Source of the DNA: Typhlomys cinereus
Lineage: Eukaryota; Chordata; Mammalia; Rodentia; Platacanthomyidae
NCBI GenBank assembly: GCA_023101885.1
Contig: JALPQD010000388.1
Location: 823,001 to 887,000, forward strand
Length of the DNA: 64,000 bases
Direction: 5' to 3'
The notes below the pieces were generated by a model that worked only from the letters and a program-made list of their open reading frames with translations, was not told the origin of the DNA and did not search any database. Position 1 is the first letter of the stretch; each line of letters starts with the position of its first letter. Below, piece after piece: positions 23,177-32,840 of this stretch. Position numbers and translations under genes: made by a program.

Positions 23177-23527
23177 TGTAACTTTTACTCTTTTCTATTG
23201 CTGTGAGAGAACACCAAAAGTCAAGCAACTTAAGGGAGAAAGGAGATTTATTCTGCTTATGTTTCCAGAGGGGAGATACAGTCTTTCATTGTGGACATGG
23301 CATGGATGGCTGGTTGAAACTGGAAGCAGACTAAGTAAATACGAATATCTTGGATGCTGAGCGCTATTAGACTACTTGCTACAAAAACAGACTTCCCCAG
23401 GAGGTAGCATGGGATTAATCCACCTCAAGGCCCACCAACTGTGACTGCCTTCCTCCGAAAGGCTCCACCTCTCAAAGGTGCCCTAACCTTCCCAAACACA
23501 TGAGAGTGTGGGGTATAAGCCATGACA
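23177..23527 (-). mobile_element. solo MaLR LTR in old L1 (minus)
   Basis: On the minus strand it runs from TGTCATGGCTTATACCCC to AGTTACAGT, homologous to the LTRs at 27873 and 19917. L1 sequence flanks it on both sides. The 5-bp flanks AATAC and ATTAT agree at 3 of 5 positions, as expected for an aged duplication. Confidence 0.75.
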
Positions 23528-23660
23528 ATTATATTCACTCATTTATGTTTAACCAACCTTGTATCCCTTGAATGAAACCAAATTGTTCATGTTGCATGTG
23601 TTCTTGAATTATATTTGTAAGTATTTTACTATGATTTCCCTGTCTATAATCTTCAGAGTA

Positions 23661-24013
23661 TGAAACAGTTTAGAAGGGAAATAAGGGAAGTCAGTAAGAA
23701 GAAATGAGGGAAATGAAGATTATTATGAAATGACTTTCCAATGTGGCCAACTAAATTTTTATTCAGCTGGCGTGTGTGCATTTACTTAATTATCAATTAT
23801 TGGTATTTATTACACTATCTGACAATGGTATAAATATGAAATGTGATAATAAAAATAAATTAAAAGCCTGAAAGAATAAAGAATTATAAGCTCACAGATG
23901 TTAGCATTCAATATTTGGTCCATAGCTAGAGGTCCTTTTTAAAATAATGATTAATAATTGATTATTTATTTTTTGAGACAAAATTTAAATACTCTGAATG
24001 AGATAGCTTTGAT
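23661..24013. other. unique intergenic DNA
   Basis: AT-rich with no recognised element. Confidence 0.4.
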
Positions 24014-24592
24014 AGTTGTGCAATATATTTTTTGTTTTTTCTATTCTTTTATTTATTTTTAAATGTTGCTTATATGTATATAGTGAATTCAGATATTTTC
24101 AGTTTTTACCCCTCAGTCCCAAGTTCCATCCTCCTTCCTTTCCACCTTATAATCCTTCATCTCTCCTGACGGACTCTCTCTTATTTCTGTATCATTTCAT
24201 TTATGGAACCCACTATATTTCTTCTGTTTTATCTTTGATGACATGTACTCAACATGTTTTATGTTCTAGCAAGTATCATAGATCAGTAGGCATATCATTG
24301 AGAAAAGCACCCTCTTTTTTATTCCTATCAGTTTTAGTTCTAATTAGTCTCTCATAGAGCAGTAGATTACCTTGAGGGCTTTCTAATTTCATGGTAAGAT
24401 GTTGAGACTGATTCTATACAATTCTTGCATAAGTATACATATCTGCTATTAAATCTTGTACATCTCAACTCTGTCATGCTCAGGAGATAATGACTGGCCC
24501 ACCACTGTCTCACTTCAGACTCCTACAATCTTACTGTCCTCTCTTCCACAATGTTCTCTGAGCTTTGGTATGGGAGTGAATGATTATATATA

Positions 24593-24636
<44 letters not shown>

Positions 24637-24780
24637 CCCATTCCATGACTTTTTGGAGGTCATGGAAACAGTAGATGGGTTGAGCTGGAGGGCAGAACAT
24701 TTGCAATGTACTTTTGAATGGACACCTGAGCCATTCCTTTCTCTCTCCTTTTCTGCCATGGGGTGAACAAAAATTCTTAC
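24014..24780 (-). mobile_element. old L1 3' UTR (minus)
   Basis: Shares order and sequence with the 3' UTRs at 4342 and 57168: CTCCTACAATCTTACTGTCC (near 24520), then TTCCACAATGTTCTCTGAGC, with the ATGACTTTTTGG-type region after it. A TA microsatellite (24583-24632) has expanded inside it. Confidence 0.6.
24583..24632. repeat. (TA)n microsatellite
   Basis: Alternating TA with a short TGTG interruption at 24597-24602. Confidence 0.95.
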
Positions 24781-24955
24781 CTACATGTTCCTTTCACCAT
24801 GACATTCTATCTCACCACTGACTTAGAATCAAGAGAACCATGGATTATACACTGAAATTGCTGAAACTGCCAAAATAAATTCAAAATAAAATCTTTGATA
24901 TTTAAACCATCATGTTTGGTTTGGTTAATACAATTTGGAAAACCAGAAAACACTA

Positions 24956-24970
24956 CCTAGGAACTATCTT
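24956..24970. repeat. L1 target site duplication (left)
   Basis: CCTAGGAACTATCTT is repeated exactly at 25167-25181. The right copy is followed by AAGC, giving an empty-site junction CTT/AA on the plus strand as expected for a minus-strand L1 insertion. Confidence 0.92.
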
Positions 24971-25166
24971 TTTTTTTTTTTTTATGGGAACAAGGGGCTT
25001 TATTTTGTTTTACCTTTGTCGGGTCAAAGTTCTTTTTTTTTTTACATTTTTATTATTATTTCTGCTCATACAAACTTAATAGGTACACCACTTCCCTCCC
25101 TCCCTTCTCCTCCCCCCGAACCCCCTGTTCCCCCTCCGCTCACCCCTCCCTCCCCATCCCCCAGTG
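24971..25166 (-). mobile_element. 5'-truncated L1 with short 3' transduction
   Basis: In the L1 direction: 123 bp of L1 3' UTR (25166-25044), a first poly(A) of 11 (25043-25033), 49 bp of non-L1 sequence (25032-24984), and a second poly(A) of 13 (24983-24971). The non-L1 stretch holds a canonical AATAAA (minus strand, 25004-24999) exactly 15 nt before the second poly(A). The exact 15-bp duplication outside both poly(A) tracts shows they were inserted together. Confidence 0.88.
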
Positions 25167-25277
25167 CCTAGGAACTATCTTAAGCAGGAAGTCAGGAGAC
25201 ACAGTCTATTTGAGCTTTAATTTCTATTAGTAATTATTTGAAGTTGATCTTCAGAGTCATTAATTCTTTAATACTTT

Positions 25278-25292
25278 AAACTGCAGTGCACA
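25278..25292. repeat. SINE target site duplication (left)
   Basis: AAACTGCAGTGCACA is repeated exactly at 25561-25575 around the SINE at 25293-25560. Confidence 0.9.
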
Positions 25293-25560
25293 TGCTGGAG
25301 AAATATTTCAGGGGATAAAGACACTGTCTTGCAAGTGGAAAGATCTGACTTTAAATCCTAGATCCTATGTAAAATTGCCAGTTGGAAATGGCGGTGGCCT
25401 GCACATCTACTCTAGATGGAAGAGCCTTGAAAATCCCAGAGTGAATAAAAAAGGAGATAGAAGCAATCCAGGATGACTCCTGCATTTGCAGGTACACAGT
25501 GCCCTCTCACACACACACATGCATGTGTATACATGCACATACATGCATGTAAACAAAAAG
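25293..25560 (+). mobile_element. tRNA-headed SINE of unnamed family, with 15-bp TSD
   Basis: Begins TGCTGGAGAAATATTTCAGG (A box decayed), with CTGTCTTGCAAG and ATCTGACTTTAAATCC in the tRNA-like part. The middle aligns with the young copy at 56328 (TGCCAGTTGGAAATGGCGG, then GGAAGAGCCTTGAAAATCCC). The end has GGATGACTCCTGCATT and a (CA)n plus ACATGCATG tail. Exact duplications on both sides fix the element's ends. Confidence 0.88.
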
Positions 25561-25575
25561 AAACTGCAGTGCACA

Positions 25576-27077
25576 GAAAATAAGAAGATAAGTTAAAAAG
25601 GGAGAGTGAGAGAAGAAGGAAGAGAGAGAAAGAAAGGCAGATAAAATTCACGTTATGGTGTTGAAATTCTAACCTTTATTTCCTAAAACGTAAAGGGTGA
25701 GATGTACAGGATTCCATCATATCTGTTATATATTTTTGGATATAGGGATTTATTGAATTCTAGTAGATAGAAAAATTCCTCAATTAAAAGTGAATTCCTT
25801 AAATCTGATATTGAACTCTCCTTTAAACCATTCTTATACAAGATTAATAGATATATTGATTGGTATCAAGATTCTCCTTTAAAGAATTTGAAGATTATTT
25901 TATAAGGTCAAGTTGATATGCTGGTTTATCTAATGTGTTGAATGATTCCCAGGAATTATATAATATTAATTTTCTTATGCATTTCTTCTTTCAAAATTCA
26001 AAATTCTATGAGCTCAAAAATTCCATGAAGGTGGTCCTAGTTTTATATCTTTACAGACTAATGCACTATGATTGAAATTAAGAAATTATAAAAGTAAGTG
26101 AAATATGATTCAAATTCTATCTCTGCCATTAGACAGCTGTTGTCTCCAATCAGGCTTTTTAGCCTTTTTGACTTACAGGTTCTTGTGTTATATACTGTAA
26201 ATAAGAGATCTGACAATCAAAGTAGGTAACACATACACGGCATCATAAAGAACATGTTACAGAACAGAGACTTAGTAAAAAGTTACCAGAGTCACTTTCA
26301 CAATAGGAACTGGAGACTTAGCAATGTGGACAGTGACATCACCTGTTAGTAACTTTAGAACGAAGTTTAAATCTATATCTATAAAACTAGACACCACATA
26401 GTTCCACAACCACATCTTTCAATACAGATCCATGCTTCTGCTTTTCTTGTAGTAGGTTTTATGCCATTAATAACGATGATTTTTATCTTTGATGCACGAA
26501 ACCAAGACCTCCCATTGAGATCTATTATAATCCAATTTATGTTTCAGAACTTTAAATTGTTAATTAAGTGATTTCAAACCAACCTTTTAATTTGAATTTT
26601 TAGTTATGTCCAAAGTGATATTCTGCTATAAGTATATTGGAGAAGGGCTGGCATACATTAAACCTTCTCAGTAACACTTGAATCATGTTAAAATGGTGTA
26701 GTGACAAACTTGTTCTCTGAAATAAGTTTAATTTTGATTCTATTTCCACTATTTGCTGGCTACATCTGTGTTTCAGTTTTCCTGTTTTATAGCACTATAG
26801 TTGCTATACATAATAAACATGAATGCATATAAAACCTTTATTAAAATCTCAATAAATGTTATTATCTGAGAAAAACCATTCTAAAAAGTGTAATTATACT
26901 GTAAGATTAATCCATTAGAAATGTGAGGTTGGGAGGCTTGACTTCAACTAAAGTCTTTGGAATCATAGTTGAGAAGGAGGGTGTGACATTATATGACAAG
27001 AAAAGAATCTGCACTGATCGAGAGGAAGCCACAAGTAGAGGAACTTGGGACTGTTTCCTGTTGGTTGTGGGAAAAAC
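25576..27077. other. unique DNA with MIR relics
   Basis: Mostly unrecognised AT-rich sequence. A MIR-like piece may lie near 26100-26210, and a clearer one lies at 26730-26870. Confidence 0.4.
26730..26870 (+). repeat. MIR relic
   Basis: Has CACTATTTGCTGGCTAC and CAGTTTTCCTGTTTTATA in the MIR core order, and ends with CTCAATAAATGTTATTATC, a typical MIR 3' end. Confidence 0.6.
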
Positions 27078-27285
27078 TAATTGGGGATGGTAAAATGTCT
27101 CACATGTTCAGGTACTTGTCATGTAAGACTGATGACCTGAGTTCAATCCCTGGAACCCATATAAAGGTGGAAGGAAAGAACAGATGCCACAGAGTTGTCC
27201 TGTGACTTACAGATGGGAATCATGACACGCAACTGCCCTATTAACACACAATAACAAGAAATCAATATATATTTTTAAAAAGCTA
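27078..27285 (+). mobile_element. RSINE1/B4-like SINE
   Basis: TRNA-like head GGGGATGGTAAAATGTCTCA, B-box region GACCTGAGTTCAATCCCTGG, then AACCCATATAAAGGTGGAAG and GTTGTCCTGTGAC, ending in an A-rich tail. This is the order of RSINE1/B4 SINEs. Confidence 0.75.
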
Positions 27286-27867
27286 CTGCTTTCAGTATTT
27301 GTCCTGTATGTACTAGAGATTTTATTCCACTAAAGAGACCCACATTCATGCCATACACAAAACCATTTTTGTATTCTCTGAACTGTTTGGCTTGCAACAC
27401 CTAGTTGTTAGCTTGGCATACCTGACACAGATATTTACTTCCTTCTAACCTTCAAGGCAGTCTTCAATTATTATTTAGCCAACATCAGTGACTAGTTCAA
27501 CAGCAGCCACACATCCATGTATTAGCAACATCATTTAGAATCATCTTCAGAAAGGGAAAACTAGTCACCTGAATTCATCCATTCTGTAGACAATTATACT
27601 ACCTGTGACTGGGCTATGAAGCCATAATAATATTTATATGTGGAATATTGGAATAGAGCATTTAAACTATAAACTTGACCTTTTGTGATGTTGATGAAGT
27701 TATCAAAAATAGAAAGAGTTTTGGATGGATTTCAAGCAAATTCAATAAATTAATAATAATGGAACATTTATGATCCAAGGAAACTAACACAATTACTTCT
27801 GAATGAAAGTCATCAGCAGAAGCACAAACACTGGTAATGTGAGGAAGAAAAGCAGTCTTTTGTCTTC
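27286..27867. other. unique intergenic DNA
   Basis: No gene or repeat recognised. Confidence 0.4.
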
Positions 27868-27872
27868 GAGCA

Positions 27873-28227
27873 TGTCATGGTTTGAAATGTGTCCTTCACA
27901 GTCTCAAGTGTTTGGTAAGGTCACGTCACCTTGAGAGGTGGAGCCTTGCTGGAGGAAGGCAGTCACAAGGGGTGGGCCTTGAGGTGGATTAGTCCCACCC
28001 TACCTCCAGGAGAAGTCTGTCTTTGCAGCAAGCAGTCTGCAGCTCTCAGCTTCCAAGATGTCTGCAGCGACTTAGCTTCCTCTAGCTTTGGCCAGCCAGC
28101 CATGCTGCCTCTGCCATGAGAAACTGCTTCTCCTCTGGAACTGTAAGCTGAATAAACCTCCCTTTCTCCCTTAAGTTGATTGACTTTGGGTGTATTCTCA
28201 CAGCTATAGTTAAGAGTAACTGTTACA
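27873..28227 (+). mobile_element. solo MaLR LTR with perfect 5-bp TSD
   Basis: 355 bp from TGTCATGGTTTGAAATG to AGTAACTGTTACA, flanked exactly by GAGCA at 27868-27872 and 28228-28232. A 5-bp duplication is typical of ERVL/MaLR elements. It carries GGAGGAAGGCAGTCACAAGG and a GAATAAACC poly(A) signal near 28150. This is the best-preserved member of its family here. Confidence 0.9.
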
Positions 28228-28232
28228 GAGCA

Positions 28233-28739
28233 TCTATTATTTTGCAGTGCTCTTGAAATGGGTTAAGGCCCCATCCAAACTGGGATTGTCAAAAATGAGC
28301 TCTGCCTGAGAATCATCCAATCAGAATCTGTGTCCTTACACTTGTGATCTTCAATGCAGTCAATATTGCAGCCAGAAGTGTCACCAGTACCTCCAAGTGC
28401 TGAAGGTTCTGACCCAATTGACACATTTTTTTTTTGTCCTGAGAGTGCAAACTGGTTACTGAAATTTCTTAAATTACTGTTTTCAAATGCTAATTCCTTT
28501 GTGAGGTCACCATTCCAATTAAATATGCATAACAATGTATATGTAATAGGGGTTGGGTAATTAATGCTTGACAAATCAGAAAAGAAGGAAAATAGAAATA
28601 TGTATATATAGAGAGATAAAACTAAAATGAAAAGAAAGTGAAAGAATGAATAATATGAAGAATATAGTTAAGTAAAGAAGGAAGCACATTTTTCTTCTCC
28701 ATTGCAAAACATGCGGAGAAACCTAGAAAAATTCTAAAT
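28233..28739. other. unique intergenic DNA
   Basis: A 103-codon minus-strand frame (28574-28263) exists but shows no recognised domain. Its length is expected by chance in a window of this size. Confidence 0.4.
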
Positions 28740-28986
28740 ATGAGTTGCCTAAGAGTCTGTTTTGTCTTCATATATCTACACCTTTACTTCGTTGCTCCTG
28801 AAATTTTCTTTGAGTATGTGTTATTATACAGCATGATGGATTTTCTTGTGATATTTCCTTTTGTGCATATCATGTACCTTGACCACTCACTCCTTATGAT
28901 TCTTCCCATTCTTTCACCTTCTCTTGGTGCCAGTCCCTTACCTCCTTCCTCTTATTAAGCAATCCCATCTCTACTCTGTATTTAAT

Positions 28987-29018
<32 letters not shown>

Positions 29019-29245
29019 CAGACATGCTGTGTATCTATATACACATATATGTGTAGACTTACATTTAAATCTAGATTCTGTACACAGATCAAGATATGTA
29101 ATATTTTACCTGGTGAGCCCTCCCTCAGCAATGCCTCACCTGTCATTTACCATCAATTAATTCATGCCCTACAATATACACTTTCTTTGTCCATCTCCTT
29201 AGCATCTTTGGCCTTATTCATTTCAAAAAGAAATAGGAAGTGAAT
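28740..29245 (-). mobile_element. old L1 fragment with GATA microsatellite
   Basis: Minus-strand L1 3' region by similarity of AAATCTAGATTCTGTACACA (near 29066) and its surroundings to the piece at 20330. It is interrupted by a (GATA)n run at 28987-29019. Identification is tentative. Confidence 0.45.
28987..29019. repeat. (GATA)n microsatellite
   Basis: Eight GATA units followed by two GACA units. Confidence 0.95.
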
Positions 29246-29819
29246 AATGCAAGTTAAACTCAGAACTGCTGGTATAAGGAAGACACTTCAAAAGGGCAAA
29301 TTATATTTTTTAAAAATTGTTTTGTTTGATCAACCATATATTTGATTAATGTAATTTAAGATGCTTTTGATGATAAGCAAACAAATTCATGTTAATAAGG
29401 ATGAAAGATCCAAGGCACATGGCCTCATGAATAAATAGACCAGCATTTCTCATGGCAGCTGCAATGGCAGCTCACAAGAAGTTTGTAAAACATTTAAGGA
29501 TTCCAGATTATGCACTTTTGCACTCTTTCCTTTTTCTCGTCATACATTATTAGTGCCATTAAATGCGTGGCATTAAGTCATCTTGTGTTACTTTATCCGT
29601 CTCTGAATGTTGTAGCCTCTGCCTGAAATCTGCACTCACTGCCCAGCAGTATTTAAATGTGAGATTGTTTTCTCTATATCACTTCAAAGAATCAAAGTAT
29701 TAAAAAAAATTTAATACATTTTGATCAGTATCTTTTTCAAAGAAAAGAAGCAGAGTATTTGGATTCTTGCTCTTATAAAGAGAAAGGTTGCAGTATATTG
29801 TCATGTCATGCTTTTTTTA
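29246..29819. other. unique intergenic DNA
   Basis: No gene or repeat recognised. 29500-29680 is mixed in composition and keeps CpGs, so it could be conserved non-coding DNA. Confidence 0.4.
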
Positions 29820-30006
29820 AAAGAAAGCTTTATCACCCACCCCAATGCCCTGGAAAAGGGATCCCCATGCCACAAAAGAAGTGTGTGGAGCCAGTGAACA
29901 GCCATATCTCACAATAGTAGAACCCATTCAAATTCAGAGAAACTTTTCCTACAACATTCAAAGTTAGAAAACCTCATCTGACTCAGATGAGCCAAAAATA
30001 ACTAGT

Positions 30007-30022
30007 AAATAAAGCAGACTTT
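30007..30022. repeat. L1 target site duplication (left)
   Basis: AAATAAAGCAGACTTT is repeated exactly at 31863-31878, after the second poly(A). Confidence 0.92.
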
Positions 30023-30260
30023 CATAGCAGCACTGTTTACAATATCAAAGACATGGAATCAACCCAAATGTCCAACAGTTGACGAGTGGATAAGGAAAAT
30101 GTGGTACATCTATACAATGGAGTACTACTCAGCCATCAAAAATGATGAATTACTGGAATTTGCCGGGAAATGGATGTCATTAGAAACAATTATATTAAGT
30201 GAAGTATCCCAGACCCAGAAAATTAAGCGCCGTATGTACTCCCTAATAGGTGGCTCCTAA
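30023..30260 (+). pseudogene. L1 ORF2 C-terminal fragment
   Basis: The reading frame encodes the last ~79 residues of ORF2, including [27 protein letters not shown] and the terminal RRMYSLIGGS. It agrees closely with the ends of ORF2 at 5330 and 58256. It is cut at the 5' end by the truncated insertion. Confidence 0.9.
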
Positions 30261-31332
30261 TACCAAACCCACCCAGCCCATCTTGAGACACTCATAGGTA
30301 AATCTATGTATTACCTACAGTAATTGCAAGGATTATGAACAGGAGGGATGGGGTTGGAAGGCCACACCAGAAACAAGGAGAGAAGTGATCATGTTACAGT
30401 AGAGAAAATAGGCCTCCATCAAGGACTGCAAGAAAGTAATGTGACACCTAGTTAAGTTCACAGACATTCGTTCCTGATCATTTACAACTAAGGGGCTATG
30501 AACTCACCAGAAGGGGAGGGCATATAGTCCGGCAGATTAAAAAGTAACCATTTTGCAAATGGGTGATTGACCCCTCCCGTTGCCAAATGCCATATGACTC
30601 TGCGATTCCACTTTTGGGTATAAGTATTACATCTACCCTTGAATGTGCTCTTATAATAAGACTCCAGTTTAACAACTTTCTGTCTCTGGCCAGGGGGTGA
30701 CATACAGTGCCCATCATGATAGAGTGAAGGGCATTGCAGGAGCAACAAAACTGCAAAAGAAAATCAACAAACCACTATCCAGAACTTCAGAGACTCTATA
30801 TCAACCACCTAGAACTAGGCCAGACTAATCTCTCCCCATCCTGAAGCTCAGGGACATTTGCGGAAGAGGGGGCGGTAAGAGTGTAAGAGCAAAAGGATGG
30901 GAGGAGCAATGATTTGCAAGATACTACACACAAGTTCCGGCCTAAGCAATCATAATTGGACATTGCGTGCCCGGCGCAATGTCCAACACACTATTGACCT
31001 CACAAAGTCTAGCATCTGCTAAAGGCACCAAGATCCTTGGAGGCAAGGGATTGACAGCCACAGTAGTGTTCCTATGCTTAAGGGGAACACAGGAAAGGGT
31101 TCAGGGAAATGCCACTGGGTCCTTGTATGTCATCGGAGAGGAGGGCCCAGAGGAGAGTCAGGCATGCACAAGAAAGGACTCTGGGAATTGGGGCGGGAGG
31201 CACGGGGGATGGGAGGGAGTGGTATGGGGAGGAGGAACAGGGGGTTTGGGGGGAGGAGGAGGGAGGGAGGGAACTGGTATACCTATTAAGTTTGTATGAG
31301 CTGAAATAATAATTAAAAATATATTAAAAAAA

Positions 31333-31856
31333 GGAATACACATGGAGAAAGAAGTGAAAGTAGGAAGAAGACTGAGTGGGAGGAGAAAGTATGAAGTATG
31401 AAAGGAGTGGGTGATGGGGTTGGGTTGAGTCAAAAGAGATGAAAATGACATAAATTCATGTATTCAAATATGAAGCATGACAAAAATAAATAAATACATA
31501 AATAAATAAATAGATAAATACCATGTATGGACTTGCGAGGCCATGTCATTATATTTCTAATTTGAAATGAAATGTTCACTGCAACCTTTGGTTCCTTTTA
31601 TAAAATTGTGCTGGTTCATAATCGCAATGACTTAAACTATCTCTTTCTTAATCTACCTCAACATCAATAATCTAATGTTATAGAGTAAAGCATTTTATTA
31701 TTGTCTTGATTTTAATTCTTTTACCAACAAATGATAAGACTGTATTTTTCATTTATCTTTTGATCATTTGTATTTTTTAAAGTGAATTTTCCCTTTTGGT
31801 ATCTGTCTTTCCCTTGGATTGTTGTATGTACTTTGAATTAAATATTGTACACTTTC
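31333..31856 (+). other. 3'-transduced genomic sequence
   Basis: Non-L1 sequence between the L1 3' end and the outer poly(A). It includes an (AAAT)n-type stretch at 31482-31516 and unique AT-rich DNA. No second copy exists in this window. Confidence 0.8.
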
Positions 31857-32039
31857 AAAAAAAAATAAAGCAGACTTTTTCTACAGACTTGTAGGAAATG
31901 CCTAAGTCACATTGTAAAACAGCAAAACACACAAAATATCAGGAATATGTCTATTACAAAATCACCAACACCCATGCTATAGATTTCAGTCAGGACAAGC
32001 TATTGACATGAGCAACAAGCTTCTTAAAGAACCTCAAAA

Positions 32040-32450
32040 AGAGCATGAATAGCAACAAAAGGTATATGATGAGCTCAAGAATAAATATATGACCATATAT
32101 GAACAGGAAAATAATTTTAAAAATCTGAGATTAAAAAGAGAAAACAAGAACAAATTTATGATGGGAAAAAATCCCCACAAACTGAAATTCAGCTGAAATT
32201 AAAAAAAAAAAAACTGAAATTGAAAACCCAACAGAAAGTATCAGACATAATAGATCAAGCAGAATATAAAATATCAGATCTGTGAGATAAGCTGAAAAAA
32301 CAGGATCATTCAACTAAATAATCTGAAAATTCTAAAACAAAATAAGAAAAGAATACTCAAGAACTATGGGATACCATGAAAAAGTCAAGCCCACGCATTT
32401 ATGGAACCCCAGAACAAGGAATCCAAGAAAAAAATTCTATAGGCCAATCT
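32040..32450 (+). pseudogene. decayed L1 ORF1 N-terminal part
   Basis: Degraded coiled-coil coding sequence followed by a recognisable block equivalent to LQELWDTMKK...IYGTPEQ across two frames near 32360-32425. Stops and shifts are numerous. Confidence 0.65.
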
Positions 32451-32454
32451 GGTT

Positions 32455-32840
32455 TGGCAGCTAAAACGTATTTAATTTATTTTTGTCAGGAAATATTTTT
32501 ATTTCTCCTTCAAGCATGACTGATAATTTGGCTGGATATAGTTGCCTAGATTGGCATTTGTGATCTTTGGCATTTGTGATCTTTGGCATTTGTGATCTTT
32601 GGTATTTGCTGATCTTTTGTGACCTGAAGTATGCTTTCCCAGGCTCTTCTGACTTTTATAACTTCCATTGAGAAGTCAGCTGTTACTCTAACAAGCTTTC
32701 CTTTAAATGTGTCTTGGTTTTTCTCTCTTGCATCGTTCAGAATGATCTCTTTATCCTGTATCTGAGATGCGGTTACTATTGTTTGCCTTGTTGTGCTCCT
32801 ATTTGGTCATATCTGGATGATATATGATTTGCATCACTTT
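32455..32840 (-). pseudogene. inverted ORF1 C-terminal piece inside plus-strand L1
   Basis: On the minus strand this matches the ORF1 C-terminal coding region of the L1 at 4342. On plus, GTGCTCCTATTTGGTCATAT corresponds to the sequence near 9578, and GAGAAGTCAGCTGTTACTCT to that near 9450. ORF1 upstream and ORF2 downstream are both on plus, so a ~385-bp block was flipped in place. A 16-bp unit is tandemly repeated inside it at 32551-32615. Confidence 0.8.

Larger units (their letters stand above)
19720..23660 (-). mobile_element. old L1, split by three MaLR elements
   Basis: L1 ORF2 and 3' UTR sequence on the minus strand appears in pieces at about 19720-19916 (3' UTR-like, weak), 20306-21172, 22437-23176 and 23528-23660. 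It is recognisable from blocks such as TTTGGGTATATACCAGGAAT (near 20452), CTCTGTAGTATAACTT (22438) and AACCAACCTTGTATCCCTTG (23552). A degraded ORF2 peptide near 22630-22440 still reads RKNSAGLITIAVLKLYYRAIV. The gaps between pieces are occupied by LTR elements. Confidence 0.75.
30023..31862 (+). mobile_element. young 5'-truncated L1 with ~530-bp 3' transduction
   Basis: Starts inside the ORF2 C-terminus, runs through the ORF2 stop and a full 3' UTR with a guanine-rich tract (31183-31272), and reaches the L1 end near 31332 (short A-run). It then continues for about 520 bp of unrelated sequence to a terminal A-run at 31857-31865. ATTAAA at 31838-31843 lies 13 nt before that run, a proper poly(A) signal. 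The exact 16-bp duplication at 30007 and 31863 encloses L1 and extra sequence together, so both arrived in one event from a source locus elsewhere. Confidence 0.88.

Noticed and set aside
28263..28574. 103-codon minus-strand frame that reads like ordinary protein
   Set aside because: I could not match it to any family, there is no poly(A) or duplication marking a retrocopy, and chance frames of this size are common here.
32551..32615. CRISPR-like array
   Set aside because: The 16-bp units are directly adjacent without spacers, in mammalian L1 sequence.
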